A DNA stretch of 10,616 nt, from positions 1 to 10,616 of the forward strand of contig JAQBGV010000140.1 of assembly GCA_032128395.1 (NCBI GenBank), in the 5' to 3' direction. A model generated the notes under the pieces. That model was given only the letters and a program-made list of their open reading frames with translations. It did not search any database and was not told the origin of the DNA. This document shows, piece after piece, positions 1 through 5,553 of this stretch. The position numbers were made by a program, and so were the translations under genes. Each line of letters begins with the position of its first letter. The first letter of the stretch is position 1. Source of the DNA: JAQBGV01 sp032128395. GTDB taxonomy: Bacteria > Planctomycetota > UBA8108 > UBA1146.

Positions 1-267
1 GGGTGGCTCGCAGTAGGCGACCCGCTCGCGGGGGACTGGATTGCTGCCCTGCGCCGAGGCGCGTCGAAAGAAGATGGGACAGGCACCGCTGGGGCGAAGC
101 CAACCACCACCCGTGGCGGTGACTCGGCTGCTCTCTTCGAAACGGAATTCCCCCCTGCTTCCCCCCTCGCTGAGCTCGCCCCCCCCAAGTTCCTTCTCCG
201 ACTGAACTTGGGAGCCCCCTCCCGCCGGCCTCCTGGCCCGCCGGCCAGTCCAGTTCCAGCGGGGTAG
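1..267 (+). CDS. possible C-terminal end of an upstream gene, unrecognised
   Basis: Frame 1 is open from the first base to a TAG at 265-267 (88 codons), with no start visible, so it could be the tail of a gene entering from the left. The translation is not recognised. It begins with a Gly/Ala/Leu-rich stretch (GWLAVGDPLAGDWIAALRRG), passes through a Thr/Gly-rich low-complexity part, and ends in a proline-rich tail (SRRPPGPPASPVPAG). Third-position G/C looks lower than in the cytochrome genes, and a 9-bp hairpin lies inside it, so it may simply be non-coding sequence that happens to be open in GC-rich DNA. The left-hand flank would decide. No function is proposed. Confidence 0.3.
   Translation, partial: GWLAVGDPLAGDWIAALRRGASKEDGTGTAGAKPTTTRGGDSAALFETEFPPASPLAELAPPKFLLRLNLGAPSRRPPGPPASPVPAG
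184..212. other. 9-bp inverted repeat (hairpin), possible upstream transcript end
   Basis: CCCAAGTTC at 184-192 pairs perfectly with GAACTTGGG at 204-212 across an 11-base loop. There is no T-run after it, so it is not a canonical intrinsic terminator. It lies in the last third of the possible partial gene and about 185 bases before the first oxidoreductase gene. It could be a Rho-assisted 3' end, a protein-binding palindrome, or chance. Confidence 0.35.
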
Positions 268-397
268 TCTTCAAGAGACGCATCGGGGGAGGACCGTCCC
301 GGGAGCGTTCGCGGCGCCCACCGAGCTCGGATCGGCGGTGAGGGCAGCCCAAGGGACTGTTGCACACTGAACCGGGGAACCGTCCGGCAGCGCCCGA

Positions 398-1813
398 ATG
401 GTCGAGGTGGGCCCCCCAGCGCCGAGTGGTGGACACCTCGTGAACCTCTTCCTGGTCCTCATCATCTTTGTGCTCCTCTTCATCCTCCTCGACGGCATCG
501 GTCGGTGGCAACGCCTTATCGACCGGGAGCAGGGGGAGCGAATCCTCGCCGAGGTGCGAAGAGCCGAGGATCGTGGAACACACCGAGCGATCGCCCAGCA
601 CCCCCTGATCGATACCCAGCGCTGCATCGGCTGCGGGAGCTGTGTGGTCGCCTGCCCCGAGGCGGGGGTGCTCGGCCTCGTCGATGGCATCGCCCGGGTC
701 ATCCACGGCGCCCGCTGCATCGGTCACGCGCGGTGTGCAGAGGTATGCCCCGTGAACGCGATCGTCGTCGGGCTCGGCGATGTCTCCTCCCGCACCGACC
801 TCCCTCTGCTCGATGACACGCTCCAATCGACCGTCCCCGGGATCCGGATCGCGGGAGAGCTCGGCGGCATGGCACTGATCCGCATCGCAGTCGAGCAGGG
901 CACGCGGGCGATCGCGGAGATCGCTGCGGAGCTGCGCGGCCGACCCGCGGCGAAGTCCGACACCTTCGATGTCCTGATCGTCGGAGCGGGCCCCGCGGGA
1001 TTCGCCGCGACCCTCCAGGCGAAGAAGGAGGGGCTCCGGGTCGCCACGATCGATCGGGATGACCTCGGCGGGACCGTGCGCAAGTACCCGCGCAGAAAGC
1101 TGACCCTGACCGGCCCACTGGTCCTCCCTCTCCACGGTCCGGTCGACCGGGAGGAGTTCCTCAAGGAGGAGCTCATCGCATTCTGGGAGCAGCTCGCGGC
1201 GCAGCACCGATTGAAGATCACCACCGGTCTCGAGCTCGTCTCGATCGAGGGTGCGCTCGACGACTTCACCGCCAAGACCACGAAAGGGGCGATCCGCGCC
1301 CGGCGAATCCTCCTCTGCCTCGGTCGACGCGGCACGCCGCGACGACTCGGCGTCCCCGGGGAGGACCTGGAGAAGGTTCTCTATCAGCTGGTCGATGCCT
1401 CCACGATCCGAAGCGAGCGCATCCTGATCGTGGGCGGCGGTGACAGTGCCGTCGAGGCGGCGACCGCACTCGCGAACCAACGCGGGAATCTCGTCACCCT
1501 CAGCTATCGACGCGATGACTTCTTCCGGCTCAAGGAGAGGAACGAGCGGCGGATCCGCGAGTACATCGCCTCCGGCAAGGTCCGTTCGATCCTCGGCTCC
1601 GCGGTCGAACGGATCGATCCCGAGTCGGTCCTGTTGCGAGTCACCGCCAAGAGCGGGGATCACGCCCTCACCATCGAGAACGATGCGGTGTACGTCTTCG
1701 CCGGCGGTGAACCGCCGTACGGGCTGCTCACGCGCATGGGGATCCGCTTCGGCGGATCCGGTGGATCAGAGACCTCCGTGGAACCGGCACTGGTCGCCGG
1801 CGCTCCGAGCTGA
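398..1813 (+). CDS. membrane-anchored ferredoxin-domain FAD/NAD(P)-binding oxidoreductase
   Basis: 471 residues. Residues 15-31 form one hydrophobic helix followed by Arg/Lys-bearing sequence, predicting an N-terminal anchor with the rest in the cytoplasm. A ferredoxin-like domain follows: C76-x2-C79-x2-C82-x3-C86-P, then C107-x5-C113-x3-C117-P, where the usual middle cysteine is His110. A thioredoxin-reductase-like fold comes next, with an FAD Rossmann motif GAGPAG (196-201), a second dinucleotide motif GGGDSAVEAA (346-355) and SYRRDDFFR (369-377). The TrxR redox CxxC that normally precedes the second motif is absent, so it probably passes electrons between NAD(P)H, FAD and Fe-S clusters rather than reducing a disulphide. 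ATG 398 has no clear ribosome site; GTG 440, with GGTGG about 7 bases upstream, would start just before the anchor (457 residues) and is a real alternative. It is first in the operon, 15 bases before the next gene. Likely role (inferred): cytoplasmic electron entry or exit for the cytochrome chain. Confidence 0.9.
   Translation: MVEVGPPAPSGGHLVNLFLVLIIFVLLFILLDGIGRWQRLIDREQGERILAEVRRAEDRGTHRAIAQHPLIDTQRCIGCGSCVVACPEAGVLGLVDGIARVIHGARCIGHARCAEVCPVNAIVVGLGDVSSRTDLPLLDDTLQSTVPGIRIAGELGGMALIRIAVEQGTRAIAEIAAELRGRPAAKSDTFDVLIVGAGPAGFAATLQAKKEGLRVATIDRDDLGGTVRKYPRRKLTLTGPLVLPLHGPVDREEFLKEELIAFWEQLAAQHRLKITTGLELVSIEGALDDFTAKTTKGAIRARRILLCLGRRGTPRRLGVPGEDLEKVLYQLVDASTIRSERILIVGGGDSAVEAATALANQRGNLVTLSYRRDDFFRLKERNERRIREYIASGKVRSILGSAVERIDPESVLLRVTAKSGDHALTIENDAVYVFAGGEPPYGLLTRMGIRFGGSGGSETSVEPALVAGAPS
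1740..1759 (+). other. 8-bp hairpin with C(UUCG)G tetraloop inside the oxidoreductase gene
   Basis: GGATCCGC (1740-1747) and GCGGATCC (1752-1759) are perfect complements around TTCG. In RNA this is the extra-stable cUUCGg tetraloop on an 8-bp GC-rich stem. It lies in coding sequence (codons for GIRFGGS), about 50 bases before the stop and 70 bases before the next start. It could slow 3' decay or tune translation between the two genes, or it may be a by-product of Phe-Gly codons. It is not followed by a T-run. Confidence 0.4.
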
Positions 1814-1828
1814 AGGTCGAGGCCCCCC

Positions 1829-2974
1829 ATGCCCCTCTCCTCTACTTTTCTCGACCGGGTGATCGACGAGGAAGTCTTCGTCTTTCTCCCGGATGGATTC
1901 TCGCTGACCGATCCGCCACCTTCACCGATCGGGGCGATCGCCGGTGCCTCGGCTCGGATGTCCATCGGCGCTGCGATGCACGGTGCCGTAGCGCGGGGCG
2001 GCGCCCTTCGAGGCGCGCACCCGGCGCTCGACGCTCGCTACTCCCGCGACGACGAAGAGCTACTCGCCGAGATCGAGGCGGAGATCGACCGGGAGCTCGC
2101 GGGAGAACTCCGGTCGCGGGGGCGAGTTTCGGCGAAACGCCTCGGGATCGCCGCGGCGATCCTCGCGCCTTTCATCCTCCCGTACATCCTCGTGGTCGGT
2201 TGGCCGTACTATTCGCTTCCCGTCACCGAGCGGATCTTCCACCCGTTCCATCCGGTGTTGCGCAGCTCCGGATCGGTCGGGCTTCCTCTCGGCATCGTCG
2301 GGCTCGGAACGATGTTCGCGAACATGGCCTACCTGGTGCGCAAGCGCCTCGTGGTCCAGCTGGGGATCCGCGGCCTTCCAGCGTGGTTGCGATTCCACAT
2401 CGTCACCGGTCTCGTCGGACCCCTCTTCGCGTGGGTCCACGCCGGTTTCGTGCCGACGAGTGCGATGGGCCTCTTCGCACTGACGTCGCTCGCCATCATC
2501 GTGGGGAGTGGAATCCTCGGACGCTACCTCCTCGCCTACCTGCCACGCTCGACCACGGACGAGGCAGTCGCCATCGACGAAGTCAGGCGTCGTCTCACCG
2601 TCTACAAGCGAAAGCTGATGGCGATGGGAATTCGCACCGCTCACCTCGACATCGAGCCCAGGGCGGTGCGGTCCCGCGAGCCTGGGGTCTTCACCTCGCT
2701 CTTCCGAGTGCTTCTGGGGGACCGCACCGCGCGTCGCGAAGTCCGTCGATTGCGGGAGGCGATCGAGGAGAAGTCGTACCTCACCGAACACGCCGAGCCG
2801 CTGCTGCTCCTCGTCGGACGTCTGTGCAAGGAACGCCAGTGGCTCATCCGTTCCCAGGAAATCCGTCGCTTGATCGTCGCGTGGCGGCTCTTCCACCGTT
2901 GGTTCGCGATCGTGCTCTTCACCGCGATCGCATTCCACGTGTGGGTCGCGCTGCGCTTCGGGGGAGGGAACTGA
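1829..2974 (+). CDS. five-helix membrane protein, probable di-heme cytochrome b
   Basis: 381 residues with no CxxCH. A hydrophilic N-terminus (1-104, acidic helix 74-92) is followed by predicted membrane helices at about 108-130, 152-170, 188-207, 211-236 and 354-376, with a charged ~115-residue loop (240-350) between the last two. Basic residues place the N-terminus, the RKR loop at 171-173 and the large loop in the cytoplasm. Helix 3 carries His190 and His204, and helix 5 carries His356 and His370. Both pairs are 14 apart, and both helices run inside to outside, so His190/His356 and His204/His370 would each ligate one b heme. This is the geometry of cytochrome b and ferric-reductase-type proteins, although I do not recognise the family. 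The ribosome site GAGG (1819-1822) lies 6 bases before ATG 1829; ATG 1958 is a weaker alternative. The gene starts 15 bases after the flavoprotein gene. Inferred role: electron transfer across the inner membrane, possibly also with quinones. Confidence 0.88.
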   Translation: MPLSSTFLDRVIDEEVFVFLPDGFSLTDPPPSPIGAIAGASARMSIGAAMHGAVARGGALRGAHPALDARYSRDDEELLAEIEAEIDRELAGELRSRGRVSAKRLGIAAAILAPFILPYILVVGWPYYSLPVTERIFHPFHPVLRSSGSVGLPLGIVGLGTMFANMAYLVRKRLVVQLGIRGLPAWLRFHIVTGLVGPLFAWVHAGFVPTSAMGLFALTSLAIIVGSGILGRYLLAYLPRSTTDEAVAIDEVRRRLTVYKRKLMAMGIRTAHLDIEPRAVRSREPGVFTSLFRVLLGDRTARREVRRLREAIEEKSYLTEHAEPLLLLVGRLCKERQWLIRSQEIRRLIVAWRLFHRWFAIVLFTAIAFHVWVALRFGGGN

Positions 2975-2975
2975 G

Positions 2976-4715
2976 ATGAGAAGTCTCCTTCTCCACCCCG
3001 GTGCTCCACTCGCGATCGGGACTCTCGCGATCCTCGGCCTCCTGTCGCTCCTCCTCCACGGATCCGCGGCACCGGGAGCCTTGACCACAGCCCACGCGCG
3101 AGTCCCCAGGCTCACCGGTCTCGACGGGTGCGAGCAGTGCCACACGGAGAATGGGATGACGCCGGGGTGCCTCCATTGCCATCGCGAGATCCGCGCGCAG
3201 CTCGACGGTGACAGCGGCTACCACTCGTTCCTCGAGGGGACCCGCGGATCCGAGTGCGTCGACTGTCACAGCGAGCACCACGGACCGGACTTCGCGATGG
3301 TGAACGAGCTCAGCTGGGGTTCCCAAGTCGAGGCGAGCTTCCGACACCCCCACGTCGAGTTCTCCCTCGAGGGGGCGCACGAGATCCTCTCCTGTAGCGA
3401 CTGCCATCGACTCAGCGAGAGGACCGCTCTTCCCGGGTTCGACGAGTTCCCGAGAGGGCGCACCCTTCTCGGGGCCGATCAAGAGTGCACGACCTGCCAC
3501 CCCGACGAGCACTCGGACGGCCTGACCGGGCCCTGTCTCGAGTGCCACGACCAGCACGATTTCAAGGAGCCCCGCTTCGATCACAGCCCCCATCTCTCGC
3601 TCGCGGGGGGTCACGACGGCGTCTTCTGCGACGGCTGCCACAATCTCCCCTCGGCTGGGAGTGCACCCCAGCCCCTCCCCTTCCCGTTCGAGGAGACCCG
3701 GGGGACGACCTGCAAGGACTGCCACGGCACCCCCCACCGCGCTCGGTGGGGAGCCGACTGCACCGGGTGCCACGCTCCGGCTCACGAGCACTGGCTCAGC
3801 GGGCGAGACTCGATCACCCCCGAGGTGCACGCCCAGACCGGATTCACCCTCTCCGAGCCCCACACCGGAGTGACCTGCGACGGCTGCCATCCGAGCGAAC
3901 TCCCGTTCGCGGAGCGTCACCCTGATCCCGACGCCCCCGGGTACCTCCGCCGACCGGAGACCTGCGAGGGATGTCACGAGGACATCCACGAGGGTCAATT
4001 CGAGGGGAAGCACGACCATTGCACCGACTGCCACTCGACGAATCGGTTCCACCCGATCGCGTACGGGCATGAGGAACACCGGAAGGTCTTCGATCTCTCC
4101 GGTGCACACTCGGCGATCGCGTGTAGTTCCTGCCACGAACTAGACCGATCGAGCTCGGTTCGTACGTTCGTCGGGACGACCTCTCTCTGCAAGGACTGCC
4201 ACGAGGATCCTCACGCGGGGCAGTTCCGCGAAGCGCTCTCCACCGACGATTGCAGTCAGTGCCACTCCACGAACGCCGACCGATTCCTGGTCGAGGACTT
4301 CGACCACGGCGCGCGAACCGGGTTCGACCTACTCGGGGCGCACGGGCGAGCAGCCTGCTCGTCGTGCCATCGCGAGACCACGGTCGGCGTCGGTGGGTTC
4401 GAAGTGACCGCGCGTCGGTTCAGCGGCACACCCCACGCCTGCGCCGACTGCCACATCGACGTCCACCGTGGGCAGTTCGCCGACTACGAGTCGTGCGACG
4501 TCTGTCACACGTCACACGACCGATTCGACAAGATCACCTTCGACCACACGACCCAGACCGCCTTCCCGCGCACCAGCGCTCACGCGGCAGCTCCTTGCAG
4601 CAGCTGCCACAAGCCGGAGATGCACGCGGACGGCGTCGAAGTGGTCCGGTACGAGCCGATCCCCCATCAGTGCGGAGACTGCCATGACATCGAGCCAAAG
4701 TCCGGGCGGAAATAG
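2976..4715 (+). CDS. exported 20-heme c-type cytochrome (tri-heme repeat protein)
   Basis: 579 residues with 20 CxxCH heme sites, starting at residues 52, 65, 94, 140, 171, 187, 218, 246, 262, 301, 330, 349, 383, 405, 426, 461, 489, 507, 541 and 566. An N-terminal hydrophobic segment (10-30) is a Sec signal peptide or anchor; a possible cut follows AHA (39-41). From residue 140 the hemes come in threes with a period of 78-83 residues, each unit beginning with an L-x-G/S-A-H-x4-C-x2-CH pattern and many containing CHxDxHxGQF and FDH. Many extra His residues are available as distal ligands, as in the cytochrome c3-like multiheme superfamily. ATG 2976 follows the upstream stop by 1 base, with GGGGAGGG at 2961-2968 as ribosome site. 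The length suits a long periplasmic heme wire bridging the inner-membrane b-type protein and the outer-membrane module (inferred). Substrate and redox partner cannot be seen. Confidence 0.93.
   Translation: MRSLLLHPGAPLAIGTLAILGLLSLLLHGSAAPGALTTAHARVPRLTGLDGCEQCHTENGMTPGCLHCHREIRAQLDGDSGYHSFLEGTRGSECVDCHSEHHGPDFAMVNELSWGSQVEASFRHPHVEFSLEGAHEILSCSDCHRLSERTALPGFDEFPRGRTLLGADQECTTCHPDEHSDGLTGPCLECHDQHDFKEPRFDHSPHLSLAGGHDGVFCDGCHNLPSAGSAPQPLPFPFEETRGTTCKDCHGTPHRARWGADCTGCHAPAHEHWLSGRDSITPEVHAQTGFTLSEPHTGVTCDGCHPSELPFAERHPDPDAPGYLRRPETCEGCHEDIHEGQFEGKHDHCTDCHSTNRFHPIAYGHEEHRKVFDLSGAHSAIACSSCHELDRSSSVRTFVGTTSLCKDCHEDPHAGQFREALSTDDCSQCHSTNADRFLVEDFDHGARTGFDLLGAHGRAACSSCHRETTVGVGGFEVTARRFSGTPHACADCHIDVHRGQFADYESCDVCHTSHDRFDKITFDHTTQTAFPRTSAHAAAPCSSCHKPEMHADGVEVVRYEPIPHQCGDCHDIEPKSGRK
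3393..4685 (+). repeat. tandem ~80-residue tri-heme modules within the 20-heme cytochrome
   Basis: The first heme motif of each module falls at residues 140, 218, 301, 383, 461 and 541, giving spacings of 78, 83, 82, 78 and 80. Five modules hold three CxxCH each, and the last is cut to two by the end of the protein. The middle to late modules are most alike: GAH before CSSCH in modules 4 and 5, and CxDCHxDxHxGQF in modules 3-5. This indicates growth by internal duplication. The 10-heme protein encoded next has three related modules (first motifs at residues 96, 164 and 237). Confidence 0.8.
4674..4677 (+). promoter_or_regulatory. ribosome binding site deciding the start at 4684
   Basis: GGAG lies 6 bases before ATG 4684, inside the end of the 20-heme gene. 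It supports this start over ATG 4468, 72 codons upstream in the same frame: that extension would be out of frame with, and buried in, the 20-heme coding sequence and would place the signal sequence internally. Confidence 0.65.
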
Positions 4716-5553
4716 ACCCCGCCCGCGGGGCGGGGTGTGGCTGTTGATCCTGCTGCTCCTCTGCGGCGCGTGCGGGACCCTTGCGAAGCTCGCTCCCCAC
4801 GAGCGATGGAACCGCAAGTGGGGGCCGATGGTCCCCCACACGACGTTCCCGGGGAACTGCGAGCTGTGCCACGTCGCAGAGCGTTGGGACATCATCAAGG
4901 AAGACTTCACCTTCGACCACCAGGCGGAGACCGGGAAGGCCCTGCTCGGTGGGCACGCCTACGCGGCTTGCATCCGCTGTCACAACGACCGCGGACCGGT
5001 CGCGTCGTACGTCGCCCGCGGCTGCGGCGGGTGCCACGCGGACCCGCACCAGGGGACGTTGAGTCTCGATTGTGAAAAATGCCACGACGAGCATGCGTGG
5101 GCCCCGACCGGGTTCATCGCGGACCATGCGAACACGCGATTCCCTCTGATCGGGAGCCACGCGATCGCACCCTGCGAGGGGTGCCATCTGCGCGCATCGG
5201 TCGGCGAGTTCAGGAACACCCCGGCTCAGTGCCACCTCTGCCACCAGATGGAAGCGGCGACCGCGAGCCCCAACCACAGGATCAACGGCTGGGTCGTCGG
5301 CTGCGACGATTGCCACAGTCCGCTCAGCTGGGCCGCTCCCCTCTTCACCCACGACTTCTTCCTCCTGGCGGGAGGTCACGGCGGCCTGGATTGCGGCCAG
5401 TGCCATCCGAGTGAGCTCTTCGCCGGGACACCGAACCTCTGCTTCTCGTGCCACTCGGTCGACTACCTCACCGCACTCAACCATGTCGCGCTCAGTTACT
5501 CGACCGACTGCAGCCTCTGTCACCCCATCACTGTCTGGGCCGATGCTCCATAG
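4684..5553 (+). CDS. deca-heme c-type cytochrome, probable lipoprotein
   Basis: 289 residues with 10 CxxCH motifs, starting at residues 59, 96, 114, 130, 164, 183, 207, 237, 253 and 276. A hydrophobic stretch (18-27) ends in CGAC; Cys30 with G28-A29 before it is a plausible but imperfect lipobox (Cys instead of Leu at -3), so it is either a lipoprotein or an ordinary exported protein. Hemes 2-10 form three tri-heme units of about 70 residues (FDH...LLGGHAYAACIRCH, FPLIGSHAIAPCEGCH, FFLLAGGHGGLDCGQCH) related to those of the preceding 20-heme protein. Size and heme number match the MtrA/PioA class of deca-heme cytochromes that sit inside an outer-membrane barrel, but I see no specific MtrA signature; that role is inferred from heme count and from the barrel gene next door. 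It overlaps the upstream gene by 32 bases and the barrel gene by 11, implying translational coupling. Confidence 0.9.
   Translation: MTSSQSPGGNRPRPRGGVWLLILLLLCGACGTLAKLAPHERWNRKWGPMVPHTTFPGNCELCHVAERWDIIKEDFTFDHQAETGKALLGGHAYAACIRCHNDRGPVASYVARGCGGCHADPHQGTLSLDCEKCHDEHAWAPTGFIADHANTRFPLIGSHAIAPCEGCHLRASVGEFRNTPAQCHLCHQMEAATASPNHRINGWVVGCDDCHSPLSWAAPLFTHDFFLLAGGHGGLDCGQCHPSELFAGTPNLCFSCHSVDYLTALNHVALSYSTDCSLCHPITVWADAP
4716..4736 (+). other. 9-bp GC hairpin abutting the stop of the 20-heme gene
   Basis: ACCCCGCCC (4716-4724) and GGGCGGGGT (4728-4736) form a perfect 9-bp stem with a 3-base loop. The stem begins on the base directly after the TAG stop (4713-4715) of the 20-heme gene and lies in codons 12-18 of the deca-heme gene. 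With no T-run it is unlikely to terminate fully. It could stabilise the upstream transcript end, pause ribosomes or RNA polymerase, or set the ratio of the two cytochromes. Confidence 0.5.

Noticed and set aside
398..1813. Calling the first gene thioredoxin reductase (trxB)
   Set aside because: The redox-active CxxC before the second Rossmann motif is missing, and a ferredoxin domain plus membrane anchor are present.
2060..3145. 361-codon minus-strand open frame
   Set aside because: Antisense of the di-heme b gene; Asp/Arg/Glu-rich with no fold signature.
2919..4136. 405-codon minus-strand open frame
   Set aside because: Antisense of the 20-heme gene; repetitive Val/Gly/Glu composition results from reading CxxCH repeats backwards.
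4468..4683. 72-codon N-terminal extension of the deca-heme cytochrome
   Set aside because: It lies inside the 20-heme coding sequence in another frame, is Ser/Thr/Arg-rich, and would hide the signal peptide; ATG 4684 has a good ribosome site.
2976..4715. CRISPR or DNA-level tandem repeat in the 20-heme gene
   Set aside because: The periodicity is at protein level (CxxCH triplets); the DNA units are divergent and carry no spacer-repeat structure.
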